Part shown: positions 34,450 through 42,772 of the stretch, one piece after another
Layout of the letters: each line of letters opens with the position of its first letter
Position numbering within the stretch: position 1 is the stretch's first letter
Assembly: GCF_000687875.1 (NCBI RefSeq)
Contig: NZ_JHYG01000003.1
Span: 62,001 to 126,000 of the forward strand
Source: Acidocella facilis ATCC 35904
Lineage (GTDB): Bacteria; Pseudomonadota; Alphaproteobacteria; Acetobacterales; Acetobacteraceae
Reading direction: 5' to 3'
Length of the DNA stretch: 64,000 nucleotides
Notes under the pieces: model-generated
Databases searched by the model: none
What the model saw: only the letters and a program-made list of their open reading frames with translations
What the model was told of the DNA's origin: nothing
Program-made: the position numbers and the translations under genes

Positions 34450-34724
34450 TGCCGCTTTATCTGCACTTGCTGCAACATGCCTTTTCGCTGGCGCTGGCGG
34501 CGTTGTGGCCCTGCGTCGCGGTGCTGCTGCTGGTCGGCATCATCACCGCCATCATCCAATCGGCGCTGCAGATCGAGGATGCCACCTTCGCGCTGCTGCC
34601 CAAAACCATCGCCATGGTCGGGCTCGCCGTCACTGGCGGCTTCGGCGCGGTGGCGATGTTCGAGGCGCTGGCGCGGGACTTCATCCTGCACGCGGCCATT
34701 CTGGTGCATCAGCCATGGTCTTAG
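34449..34724 (+). CDS. fliQ: Export gate subunit FliQ, second copy
   Basis: A 91-aa two-helix protein in the standard fliP-fliQ-fliR position. The loop IIQSALQIEDATFALLPKTI fits FliQ and keeps the Pro-Lys that the other copy (16802-17065) lacks, but has Leu in place of the usual Thr in 'TQ'. The start ATG overlaps the fliP stop (TGATG); a TTG one codon earlier is also possible. The two copies are clearly different in sequence, so this is an old duplication or separate acquisition rather than a recent one. Both appear intact. Confidence 0.85.
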   Translation: MPLYLHLLQHAFSLALAALWPCVAVLLLVGIITAIIQSALQIEDATFALLPKTIAMVGLAVTGGFGAVAMFEALARDFILHAAILVHQPWS

Positions 34725-35482
34725 ATGAACAGACCGTGATGCTCTGGTTCGGCCGCTTCCTCTGGCCGTTTCTGCGCATCACCGGGCTGTTTCTCACCGC
34801 CCCCCTGTTCGGCTCCGCCCTCCTCCCCAACATGGTGAAGGCGCTGCTGGCCGCTGCCCTGGCCTTGGCGCTCGCCCTCTGGCTGCCGGACCTGCCCGCC
34901 TACCCGGCGGACCCGGCCCGCGCCATCCTCACCGGCTTTGAGCAGATCGCCTATGGCGCGCTGCTCGGCATGGCGGCGCAGATCGTCCTCGCCGCGCTCT
35001 CCTCCGCCGGTGAGATCATCGGCGAGGCGATGGGCCTCTCCTTTGCCACGCTGCAATTCCGCGACGCGCCGGGGGCGAGCTCGGTGCTGGCGGATATCAT
35101 GCAATGGGCCGGGCTGCTCGGCTATATGGCGGCGGGCGGGCCGGTCTGGCTGTTCATGGCGCTGGCCCATTCCTTCGCGCATGGCGCCGGGCTGGCGCCG
35201 CTGCAAGGCTGGGGGGCGCTGGCCGGCATGGGCGGGGTGGTGTTCTCCGCCGCCTTGGCGCTGGCGCTGCCGGTGCTGGCGGCGGGGTTCTGCGTCAACC
35301 TCACCGTTGGGCTTGCCACCATCTTCGCCCCCAGCCTCAATTTGCTCTCCGTCGGCTTTCCATTGCTGATTCTCGCCGGGCTCTGGGTGCTGGTGGGCAT
35401 GGTGCCGGCCATTGGGGTGGCCACGTCCCATCTCACCGCGCAATCCATGGCGGCCATCGCCGGGTTGATGCCGCATGGCTGA
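34715..35482 (+). CDS. fliR: Export gate protein FliR
   Basis: A 255-aa membrane protein. It has the FliR features FGRFLWPFLRITGLFLTAPL, FEQIAYGALLGMAAQIVLAA, then GEIIGEAMGLSFATLQFRDA, GFCVNLTVGLATIFAPSLNL and LLSVGFPLLILAGLWVLVG. The start chosen is ATG at 34715 (MVLDEQTV), overlapping fliQ by 10 bp; a much longer frame upstream is out-of-frame read-through of fliP and fliQ. It overlaps flhB by 8 bp. Confidence 0.93.
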   Translation: MVLDEQTVMLWFGRFLWPFLRITGLFLTAPLFGSALLPNMVKALLAAALALALALWLPDLPAYPADPARAILTGFEQIAYGALLGMAAQIVLAALSSAGEIIGEAMGLSFATLQFRDAPGASSVLADIMQWAGLLGYMAAGGPVWLFMALAHSFAHGAGLAPLQGWGALAGMGGVVFSAALALALPVLAAGFCVNLTVGLATIFAPSLNLLSVGFPLLILAGLWVLVGMVPAIGVATSHLTAQSMAAIAGLMPHG

Positions 35483-36593
35483 AGGGGCGGGCGAGAAGAA
35501 GCATGCCCCCACCGAGCGCCGGCTGCGCCAGGCGGCCGAACGGGGCGATGTCAGCCGCTCGCAGGATCTGCCCCGGGCCGCCATCATCGTGCTGTTCACG
35601 GTGCTGGCGCTGGCGGCCGCGGGCGGGCTGGGGCTGCGCCTGCTGGATCTGGTCGCGGCCGGGCTGGCGCAGGCGGGCACCGCGCCCTTGCCGGCGGCGC
35701 TGGGGCTGGCCGGGGGCGTGTTCTGGCGGCTCTTCCCCTTGCTCGGGCTCATCGCCGCCATCGGCGCGGCTTCCAGCCTCGCCTCGGGCGGGTTCGTCTT
35801 CGCGCTCAATCTGCTGGCGCCGGATCTCTCCAAATTGCTGCCCCAGGCTGGGTTTTCGCAGATCTTCTCCGGACACGGCATGGCGGAGCAGGGCAAATCC
35901 GTGTTGAAAATGCTCGCCATCGCCCTGGCGGGCGCGGTGGCGATCCTCTCGCGCCGGCCGGATTTCACCGCCCTGGCCTGGCTGCCCCGCCCCGCCGCCA
36001 GCGCCTTCTTCGCCCTGGCCACGCAATGTTTGAGCCTCATCTGCCTGGTGCTGGGGCTGCTGGCGGGGGTGGATTTCGCGCTCCAGTTCTGGCTGCACCG
36101 GCGCAAGCTGCGGATGTCGGATGAGGATATGCGCGAGGAGATGAAGGAGGCGGCGGGCAACCCGCACGTGAAATCCCGCCAGCGCGCCCTCGCCCGCAAA
36201 ATGGCCCGCGCCCGGCAGATGCAGCGTGTGCCGGAGGCCAGCGTGGTGGTCACCAACCCCACCCATTTCGCCTGCGCCATCCGCTATCGCCGCGGGCAGG
36301 ACAGGGCGCCGATGCTGCTGGCCAAAGGGGCCGGGCCGCAGGCGGAGGAGATCATCGCCCGGGCGCGCGGCCATGGCGTGCCGGTGGTGCAGTCCCCGCC
36401 TCTGGCGCGCGCGGTGTTTCGCTATGTGGAGCCGGATGAATATGTGCCCACCGCCCTCTACCGCGCCTGCGCCGAGGTTCTGGCCTATGTCTGGCGGCTG
36501 CAGCGCTGGCGTGCCCAGGGCGGGGCGAAGCCGCAGCCGCCGAAACCGCAGGCGGGTGACATCGAGGTCTCGCGCTGGCTGCCGGGCGCCTGA
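35475..36593 (+). CDS. flhB: Export switch protein FlhB
   Basis: A 372-aa FlhB. It starts with EKKHAPTERRLRQAAERGDV, and four membrane helices span about residues 35-205. The cytoplasmic domain contains the auto-cleavage motif NPTH (261-264; VVVTNPTHFACAIRY), after which LAKGAGPQAEEIIARARGHG and VPVVQSPPLARAVF complete the family signature. Self-cleavage between Asn261 and Pro262 switches export from rod/hook to filament proteins under control of FliK. It is the last flagellar gene; no strong terminator follows in 36594-36727, which has only AT-rich sequence. Confidence 0.95.
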   Translation: MAEGAGEKKHAPTERRLRQAAERGDVSRSQDLPRAAIIVLFTVLALAAAGGLGLRLLDLVAAGLAQAGTAPLPAALGLAGGVFWRLFPLLGLIAAIGAASSLASGGFVFALNLLAPDLSKLLPQAGFSQIFSGHGMAEQGKSVLKMLAIALAGAVAILSRRPDFTALAWLPRPAASAFFALATQCLSLICLVLGLLAGVDFALQFWLHRRKLRMSDEDMREEMKEAAGNPHVKSRQRALARKMARARQMQRVPEASVVVTNPTHFACAIRYRRGQDRAPMLLAKGAGPQAEEIIARARGHGVPVVQSPPLARAVFRYVEPDEYVPTALYRACAEVLAYVWRLQRWRAQGGAKPQPPKPQAGDIEVSRWLPGA

Positions 36594-36727
36594 GCAGGTC
36601 AGAGGATTTGTCTATTATTTAAATCGCTTCTCACAAATAAGTTGACGGAACGTTCATTTTACCACAAGGAAAAAAGACGCCCAAATCCGGCGGCCGAACG
36701 TCTAATCCAAGCAGGGATCATAAAATA

Positions 36728-38146
36728 ATGAGCACAATCTCGCGGGGCGGCGAACGCCTCAAGCGTGACAGCCTCGGGCTTTCGCAGATCATTGCCTCCA
36801 CCCTCGCCAACATCGCCCCGGCGATGAGCTTTTTCTTTGGTTTCGGGCTGATCGCCTCCGGTGCCGGCGTCGGCGCGCCGCTGACCATCCTGGTCGCGAT
36901 GGTGGTAATTTTGTTCCTCACCAACACGCTGGCGCAGTTTTCGCGCTATCGCCCCAGCACCGGCTCCTTCGTCACCTTCATCGGCATGGCCTTCGGCCCC
37001 TGGGCGGGGGCGGCGGCTTCCATCTTCGTCGTGGTCGGCTATTGCATCGCCGCCGCCTCGGTGGTGGTGATCTCCGGTGGCTGGGCGGCGCAGACGCTGC
37101 AAACCTTCCTCGGCATCAATATCCCCTGGCAGGTGCTGGCGATTATCGCGACCGCCATTGTCGGCGTGCTGGTCTCGCGCGGCATTTCGCTCTCCACCAC
37201 CTGGGCGGCGATCTTCTTCTATTTCGAGCTGATCCTGCTGGTCGTCGGCGCGGTGATCATGCTGGTGGTCAACCGCGGCTCGATCTCGATGGCCCCCTTC
37301 ACCATCGCCGCCGTCACCGGCGGCTGGAAGGGCATCGGGCTCGGCTTCCCGTTGGCCATCTATCTGTTCATCGGCTGGGAGAATTCCGCGATGCTGGCGG
37401 AAGAAACCACCAACCCCCGCCGCAACGTGCCGCGCGCGCTGATCGTCGGCACGCTCTCCATCGGCATTCTCTACATGTTCCTGTCCTTCGCGACGGAGAC
37501 GGCCTTCCATAACGATGTGAAGGCGATCACCAACTCCTCGCTGCCGTTTGTCGATGCCTTCAAGGCGTCCGCCGCCGGCATTCTCATCATCGCCTATCTC
37601 GCAGGCGTGACCTCGATCTTCTCCTCGCTGATCGGCCTCACCAACGCCCAGGCGCGCATCCTGTTCTCCTCCGCGCGCGAGGGGCTGCTGCCGCCTTTCT
37701 TCGGCAAGATCCACCCGCAGCATCGCACCCCGCATGCGGCGATGTGGACCTATATCGTGGTGGCTTTGGTGATCGTGCTCGGCTTCGGCACGTTTTACAA
37801 TATCGATCCGGTGACCCTGTTCGGCGATACCGGCACGCTGGGCACCATCCCGGTGGTGGTCACCTATCTGCTCACCAATTTGGCGCTGCCGGTCTATATG
37901 CTTCGCTATCACCGTGAGGATTTCAACGTTTTCACGCATCTGATCGTTCCGGTGGTCGGCACATTGCTGATGCTGATGCCGCTCTGGGGGCTGATCGAGC
38001 CGGGCCAGCCTTATCCGTTCAACCTGTATCCGAAGCTGGCGCTGGGCCTGCTGGTGGTGTCGGTGATTTACGGCGTGCTGCTGGCGAAATCCAAGCCGGA
38101 TCTGGTGCAGCGCATCGGCTCCTACGTCGCCGACGAAGAATATTAA
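36728..38146 (+). CDS. APC-superfamily amino acid/polyamine permease
   Basis: A 472-aa transporter with about 12 to 14 hydrophobic helices. The N-terminal LGLSQIIASTLANIAPAMSF is the APC motif in helix 1, and the central AIYLFIGWENSAMLAEETTN, NPRRNVPRALIVGTLSIGIL matches the conserved 'f.G.e.....eE..nP.r..P.ai' segment. A likely amino acid or polyamine importer or exchanger; the substrate cannot be read from sequence. It stands alone between flhB and a convergent ferredoxin gene. Its stop codon runs directly into the cloverleaf repeat (38145-38276). Confidence 0.88.
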   Translation: MSTISRGGERLKRDSLGLSQIIASTLANIAPAMSFFFGFGLIASGAGVGAPLTILVAMVVILFLTNTLAQFSRYRPSTGSFVTFIGMAFGPWAGAAASIFVVVGYCIAAASVVVISGGWAAQTLQTFLGINIPWQVLAIIATAIVGVLVSRGISLSTTWAAIFFYFELILLVVGAVIMLVVNRGSISMAPFTIAAVTGGWKGIGLGFPLAIYLFIGWENSAMLAEETTNPRRNVPRALIVGTLSIGILYMFLSFATETAFHNDVKAITNSSLPFVDAFKASAAGILIIAYLAGVTSIFSSLIGLTNAQARILFSSAREGLLPPFFGKIHPQHRTPHAAMWTYIVVALVIVLGFGTFYNIDPVTLFGDTGTLGTIPVVVTYLLTNLALPVYMLRYHREDFNVFTHLIVPVVGTLLMLMPLWGLIEPGQPYPFNLYPKLALGLLVVSVIYGVLLAKSKPDLVQRIGSYVADEEY

Positions 38147-38276
38147 AAGTTTTTGGGGTGCAGCCCTTTTTTCAAAAAGGGCTGCAAGACGTTTGGGGCG
38201 TTGGCAACATCTTGCCAACGCCCCAAACGTCTGTGGGGACTTTTTGAAAAAAGTCCCCACACCCCCAAAAACTTTT
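38145..38276. repeat. Complete four-armed (cloverleaf-like) palindromic repeat
   Basis: Every arm is readable. The outer stem is 38145-38159 with 38261-38276 (15 bp, one bulged C). Hairpin 1 is 38160-38171 with 38174-38185 (12 bp perfect). Hairpin 2 is 38187-38207 with 38212-38232 (21 bp perfect). Hairpin 3 is 38233-38245 with 38248-38260 (13 bp perfect). Hairpin loops are only 2 to 4 bases, and adjacent arms are separated by at most one base, so the whole folds as a four-way junction. It begins at the permease stop codon and ends 5 bp before the end of the convergent ferredoxin gene, so it could terminate both. Diverged relatives are at 18-144, 53548-53617 and 62358-62387. Confidence 0.9.
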
Positions 38277-38281
38277 ATAAC

Positions 38282-38617
38282 TTAAGGCAGCATCTTGTCG
38301 CGGGCGCGGCCTTGCTCAACCAAATGCTTCTCAATCACCTCATCCACCGCCGCGAAACTATCCAGCTTGTACCAGACCCCTTCCGGATAAAACACCGCGC
38401 AGGGCCCCAGCTCGCACCGGTCCAGGCATCCCGCCTGGTTGACGCGGATATTTTTGAGCCCCAGCTCCTTCACCCGCACCTTCATATAATCGCGGATCTT
38501 CTCCGAGCCCTTGCTGGCGCAATCGCCGCGCGGATGCCCCTCCGGCCGCCGGTTGCCGCACACAAAGATGTGCGTTTCGAAATAAGGCGCCGGATCGCCC
38601 TCCATTCTTTCACCCAA
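38282..38617 (-). CDS. Thioredoxin-fold [2Fe-2S] ferredoxin
   Basis: A 111-aa protein of the thioredoxin-like [2Fe-2S] family. Cysteines are C20, C33 ([20 protein letters not shown], quoted in part), then C64, C68 and C73 ([20 protein letters not shown]); C20, C33, C64 and C68 are the likely cluster ligands. It probably carries single electrons; the partner is unknown. It is divergent from the DUF255 gene with 56 bp between the starts, suggesting a shared regulatory region. Its 3' end faces the palindromic repeat. ATG at 38605 is an alternative start. Confidence 0.88.
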   Translation of the reverse strand: MGERMEGDPAPYFETHIFVCGNRRPEGHPRGDCASKGSEKIRDYMKVRVKELGLKNIRVNQAGCLDRCELGPCAVFYPEGVWYKLDSFAAVDEVIEKHLVEQGRARDKMLP

Positions 38618-38673
38618 AGCTGGTTCTCCTGTCTGTGCGCCCCTATGTAGCGGTTCAACCAGGAGAGAGCCAA

Positions 38674-40638
38674 ATGACCAATCGCCTGCAGGACGCCTCC
38701 TCCCCCTATCTGCTCCAGCACAAGGATAACCCCGTGCACTGGCAGCAATGGGGCGAGGCCGCCTTCGCCGAGGCCAAGGCCCGCAATGTCCCGGTGCTGC
38801 TCTCCATCGGCTACGCCGCCTGCCATTGGTGCCATGTGATGGCGCATGAGAGTTTCGAGAATGAGCAGATCGCTGGCCTGCTGAATGAGCGCTTCGTCGC
38901 CATCAAGGTGGACCGCGAGGAACGCCCGGATATCGACCAGACCTACATGGCCGCGCTGCACGCCATGGGCGAGCAAGGCGGCTGGCCGCTGACCATGGTG
39001 CTCACCCCCGAGGGCGCGCCCTTCTGGGGCGGCACCTACTTCCCGCCGACCCCGCGCCATGGCCGGCCCAGCTTCCCGCAGGTGCTGGTGGCGCTCTCCC
39101 AGGCCTGGGCGAATGAGCAGGAGCAGATCGCCCGCTCCGCCGGCGCCATCCGCCGCGCTCTGGCCGAAGCCGCCGCCACCAAGCCGGGCGACGCGCCGGG
39201 CCCGGAGCTGCTGCATGCGGTGCAGGAGGCCTTCCTGCGCGGCATGGATTGGGAGCTGGGCGGCCTCGCCGGGGCGCCGAAATTCCCGAATATCCCGGTT
39301 TTCCGCTTCCTCTGGCAGCTGGGCGATGCGCGCGGGCGCGAGGCGGTGCATCTGCTGCTGGAGCGGATGAGCCAGGGCGGCATCTATGACCATCTGGGCG
39401 GCGGCTATGCCCGCTATGCCACGGACGATGCCTGGCTGGTGCCGCATTTCGAGAAAATGCTCTATGACAACGCGCTGGTCCTGGAGCTGCTGGCCTACGC
39501 CCAGGCGGACAAGCCGAATCCGCTCTATGCCGCCCGCGCCCGTGAGACGGTGGGCTGGCTGACCCGCGACATGGCCGCTGAAGGCGCCTTCGCCGCCTCG
39601 GAGGACGCCGATTCCGAAGGCGAGGAAGGCAAATTCTACGTCTTCACCCGCGCCGAGATCGAAGCGGCGCTGGGTGACGATGCGCGGTTTTTCGAAACCG
39701 CCTACCCGATGCCGGCTGCCGGCAACTGGGAAGGCCGCATCATCCTGGAGCGTCGGCTGCCCTTTAACGGCGATGAGACCCGCCTGGCCGCCTGCCGCGC
39801 CAAGCTGAAGGCGCTGCGCGACACCCGCATCCGCCCCGGGCGCGACGACAAGATTCTGGCGGACTGGAACGCGCTGGCCATCTCGGCTCTCGTGAAAGCC
39901 GGGATCGTCTTCCAGGAGCCGGGCTGGATTGCCCTGGGCGAGCGCATCTTCACCACGCTGATCCAGGCGATGGGCGAGGAGGATGGGCGCATCGCCCATG
40001 CCATGCGCGGCGGCAAGATCGCCGCCGCCGGGCTGCTGGAGGACCAGGCGGCGATGATCCGTGCCGGCATCGCCCTCTACCAGGCCACCGACAAGAGCGC
40101 CTATCTGGTGCTGAGCGAGACCATCCTCGCCGCCACCGAGGCGCGCTTCGGCGATGGCGAGGGGGCGTTCTATATCTCCGCCGATGATGCGCAGGATGTC
40201 TACGCCCCGCGCGGCCGCTCGATCCAGGACGGGCCGACGCCGTCTGGCACCGGGATGATGGCGCAAGCCTACGCGTCCTTGTTCCACCTCACCGGCAAGG
40301 ACGAGTACCGCGCCAAGGCGCAGGCCGTTTTGCGCGCCTATGGCGGCCGCGCCCGCGCGCTCACCAACGCCCCGGAGCTGCTGGCGGCGGCGGATCTGCT
40401 GGCCAATGCGGTGAGCGTGGTGGTGACCGGCGGGGCGGAGGATCTGGTGCGTCTGGCCCTGGCCGCGCCGGATCCGAAGGTGCTCGTGCTGCGCGGCGGC
40501 AAGGTGCTGGCGCCCGAGCATCCGTCCTTCGGCAAGCCGGGGGATCTGCGCGCCGCCTATGTCTGCCGCGGCAATGTTTGCGGCCTGCCGATGGAGGATG
40601 CGGAAATTTTGCGCCAGGAGCTGCAATGTTCCACGTGA
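38674..40638 (+). CDS. DUF255/thioredoxin-domain protein (YyaL-like)
   Basis: A 654-aa protein. The N-terminal thioredoxin-like domain has [40 protein letters not shown] and the motif [18 protein letters not shown] with a CHWC redox-type pair, followed by [14 protein letters not shown] and [20 protein letters not shown]. The C-terminal (alpha/alpha)6 glycosidase-like domain includes [20 protein letters not shown]. Family function is poorly defined; a sugar-epimerase-like or redox role has been suggested. The start at 38674 follows AGGAGAG. The stop codon lies inside a parS-like site. Confidence 0.9.
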   Translation: MTNRLQDASSPYLLQHKDNPVHWQQWGEAAFAEAKARNVPVLLSIGYAACHWCHVMAHESFENEQIAGLLNERFVAIKVDREERPDIDQTYMAALHAMGEQGGWPLTMVLTPEGAPFWGGTYFPPTPRHGRPSFPQVLVALSQAWANEQEQIARSAGAIRRALAEAAATKPGDAPGPELLHAVQEAFLRGMDWELGGLAGAPKFPNIPVFRFLWQLGDARGREAVHLLLERMSQGGIYDHLGGGYARYATDDAWLVPHFEKMLYDNALVLELLAYAQADKPNPLYAARARETVGWLTRDMAAEGAFAASEDADSEGEEGKFYVFTRAEIEAALGDDARFFETAYPMPAAGNWEGRIILERRLPFNGDETRLAACRAKLKALRDTRIRPGRDDKILADWNALAISALVKAGIVFQEPGWIALGERIFTTLIQAMGEEDGRIAHAMRGGKIAAAGLLEDQAAMIRAGIALYQATDKSAYLVLSETILAATEARFGDGEGAFYISADDAQDVYAPRGRSIQDGPTPSGTGMMAQAYASLFHLTGKDEYRAKAQAVLRAYGGRARALTNAPELLAAADLLANAVSVVVTGGAEDLVRLALAAPDPKVLVLRGGKVLAPEHPSFGKPGDLRAAYVCRGNVCGLPMEDAEILRQELQCST

Positions 40639-40642
40639 AACG
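40627..40642. promoter_or_regulatory. parS: parS-like ParB-binding site
   Basis: TGTTCCACGTGAAACG matches the widely conserved parS consensus TGTTnCACGTGAAACA at 15 of 16 positions (only the last base differs). ParB binds such sites to load SMC and partition the chromosome. It spans the last codons and TGA (40636-40638) of the DUF255 gene. In bacteria parS sites cluster near oriC, so this window may be origin-proximal; no parA, parB or dnaA is in view. No other match of comparable quality was noticed in the window. Confidence 0.7.
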
Positions 40643-40749
40643 ATTCTGAGGCCGGAATTTAATAACGTTGCGTTAGTGGTTGAAACGGGCCGGTCTTGCC
40701 AGGGGGCGGGCCGGCCCGTAACCATGCCGGCCTGCATGGAACCGGGGCA

Positions 40750-42435
40750 ATGAACGAGACGATCAGGATCAGCCGCAACGCCCAGATCACCTGGCGCCAC
40801 GGCCAGACCGCCACGGCCTGCTGCCGCAATTGCGGACATGCGGGCGAGATGGCGCTGGTGCTGGAAGAGGATTTCAAGCCGCCGCGCAAGCATTTCCTGA
40901 TCAATCTGCTGCGCTGCCCGGCCTGCACCGCCTGTTTCACCGACATCGTCCCGGATCTGGATTATGGCGATAACGCGCTGGTGGAGCTGGGGCTGCCGGC
41001 CTATCTGGCGCAGGTGGGGGCGGGGCTGTGGCCGATTGCCGCCCAGCTGGCGCGGATCGACAAGCCGGCCGGGGCGCGGCTGCTGGAAATCGGCAGCGGC
41101 TACGGGTTCGGGCTGGATATCGGCGTGCATGGGCTGGGCTGGCAGGGTGTGGGGTATGATCCTTCGCCCTTCGGCGCCTTCGGCCGGCGCGAGCTGGGGC
41201 TGGATCTGCGCGCGGATTACTTCACCGAAGCGCAGCTGGGCGCGCCCTGGGACGTGATCGCGGCGACGGAGCTGATCGAGCATCTGCCGGACCCGCCGGC
41301 TTATCTGCGGCTGATGCGAAAGACCATCGCCCCGGACGGGGTGATGCTGCTGACCACCCCGGATGCGGCGACGATCACCCCCGGGCAATCCACCGGCAAG
41401 CTGGTCTCGGCCCTGGCGGTGGGGGCGCATCTGGTGCTGCAGACCGGCGAGAGCCTGACACAGGCGCTGCACGCGGCGGGCTTTGCGCATGTGCGGATCA
41501 TGCGCGATGAGACCGGGCTGATCGCCTATGCCTCGCCCGCGCCGCTGGCTTTGCGCGAGGGGGCGGGGCGGGGGATTTACCGAGCCTATCTCGCCAAACG
41601 CGCGGGGGAGACGGCGCTGGGCACCGACACCCAGCTCGGCTTTGCCGGGCGCGGGCTGTTCGATGCCACCATCGATGGCGATTACGATGCCGCCGATGCC
41701 GCCTGGGCAGCGTTCACTGCCGGGGTGGTGGCGCGGTTTGGGCGGATGCCGGAGGCGCTGCCCGAGGCGGCTTTGCAGGCGAAACTGCCAGAGCTTTCCG
41801 CGCTGATGCCGCTGGGGCTGGGCCAGGCCTTGTTCGCCCGCGCCATGTCCCGCCTGGCGCGCGGGCAGGCGCGGCCGGGGCTGCAGGCGATGTTCAGCCT
41901 GTCCGCCCAGGCGGCGCGGGCCTTGTGTCAGGCGATGGAGCAGATCTCCCAGCGCGACCCGTTTGCCGAAAATATCGCGGCTTTGTCCCAGCGCGAGGCG
42001 TTGCTCTGCGCCGCCGAGGCCGGGGACGCGGCGGCGCTGCCGGCCCTGCTGGCGCAAGGCGAGGTCGCCGCCGCCTGGCGCGGTTTTGTCGGGCTGGTGA
42101 ATGCCGGGCGGCGGGAGGAGGCACAGGCTTTGCGCGCCGCCGGGCTGGGGGCGTTGCCGCCGGAGGGGCTGGAGCTGGGCTTGCGGCAGGATGGCGCCTT
42201 CACCGCCGGCATGCTGGCGCTGCAAAGCCAGGATTTTCCGCGAGCCGTGAGCGCGTTCGCAGCGCTGCGATTGCTGTTGCCGGAGGCTGAGCATCCTTTG
42301 CGCTGGCCGGGGTTGCGGGGTGAGATCATCGGCTTGTTCGGGCTGGAGCGGGGGGCAGAGGCGGTTGCGTTGCTGCGCAAAATCGTAGCGCTGCATGGCG
42401 GGGCGCCGGAGGATTTGCTGCAGCATCTTGGGTAG
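40750..42435 (+). CDS. SAM-dependent methyltransferase with N-terminal zinc ribbon
   Basis: A 561-aa protein. Residues about 20-60 hold a possible zinc-binding knuckle pair (CCRNCG, CPACTACF). Residues about 95-240 are a class I methyltransferase: motif I ARLLEIGSGYGFGLDIG, then DVIAATELIEHLPDPPAYLR and PDGVMLLTTPDAATI. The C-terminal 300 residues are helical and Ala/Leu-rich, possibly TPR-like. Methyltransferases with this layout are often found with glycan synthesis genes, so it may methylate a surface sugar; that is inference. The start at 40750 was chosen over an upstream ATG at 40696 because the extension has non-protein-like composition. Confidence 0.8.
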   Translation: MNETIRISRNAQITWRHGQTATACCRNCGHAGEMALVLEEDFKPPRKHFLINLLRCPACTACFTDIVPDLDYGDNALVELGLPAYLAQVGAGLWPIAAQLARIDKPAGARLLEIGSGYGFGLDIGVHGLGWQGVGYDPSPFGAFGRRELGLDLRADYFTEAQLGAPWDVIAATELIEHLPDPPAYLRLMRKTIAPDGVMLLTTPDAATITPGQSTGKLVSALAVGAHLVLQTGESLTQALHAAGFAHVRIMRDETGLIAYASPAPLALREGAGRGIYRAYLAKRAGETALGTDTQLGFAGRGLFDATIDGDYDAADAAWAAFTAGVVARFGRMPEALPEAALQAKLPELSALMPLGLGQALFARAMSRLARGQARPGLQAMFSLSAQAARALCQAMEQISQRDPFAENIAALSQREALLCAAEAGDAAALPALLAQGEVAAAWRGFVGLVNAGRREEAQALRAAGLGALPPEGLELGLRQDGAFTAGMLALQSQDFPRAVSAFAALRLLLPEAEHPLRWPGLRGEIIGLFGLERGAEAVALLRKIVALHGGAPEDLLQHLG

Positions 42436-42772
42436 GGGAGGCGTTTAGGGGGGGGCAAAGGGTGCGGCGACGTAAGGAAGCCGGGGGGGGGCGGGGTCTG
42501 CCTGCTTGCGACCCTTCTAAGTCTTTAAGAGGCAGTCGGTTCTATTTTCATGGCCGATATAAAATTGACAAAAATTCTAGTCGTTCGGCACGAAAATCGG
42601 CCTGTCACGGCATAATTTTTCGCGGTCCGACTGAGCTGTTGTCTGCATTAAAAACACGGACGGGCAGTAGCGATGCGTTCGGGATTCAGAACGGTGTAAC
42701 TTTTTGAATCTTTGTTGAGTTGAACAGTAATCGGTCTGGATTAATAAAGCCTATATCAGCGCGGGGGCAGGA
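42436..42772. other. Intergenic transition from high-GC core to a low-GC island
   Basis: The first 60 bp after the methyltransferase are G-rich with long G tracts. From about 42520 the composition drops to AT-rich and remains so to about 44290. No gene, tRNA or recognisable attachment site was found. The only feature is a weak promoter near 42720. Confidence 0.7.
42720..42747 (+). promoter_or_regulatory. Possible sigma-70-type promoter of the low-GC gene pair
   Basis: TTGAAC (42720-42725), 16 bases, TAATAA (42742-42747), 25 bp upstream of the ATG at 42773. The match to TTGACA/TATAAT is moderate. The AT-rich context makes chance matches likely. Confidence 0.3.

Noticed and set aside
36160-36180. 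A CACGTGAAA run inside flhB considered as a second parS
   Set aside because: Only the right half matches; the left half of the consensus is absent.
36594-36727. A terminator or promoter between flhB and the permease
   Set aside because: A TTGACG is present but no good -10 at proper spacing, and no stem followed by T-run; not enough to call.
38482-42426. A 1314-codon frame on the minus strand across the DUF255 and methyltransferase genes
   Set aside because: Shadow of two real plus-strand genes and their gap; no ribosome site or recognisable domain.
42436-42772. A tRNA or integrase attachment site at the border of the low-GC island
   Set aside because: No cloverleaf with conserved TTCGA/anticodon geometry, no direct repeat at the other border near 44280, and no integrase gene.
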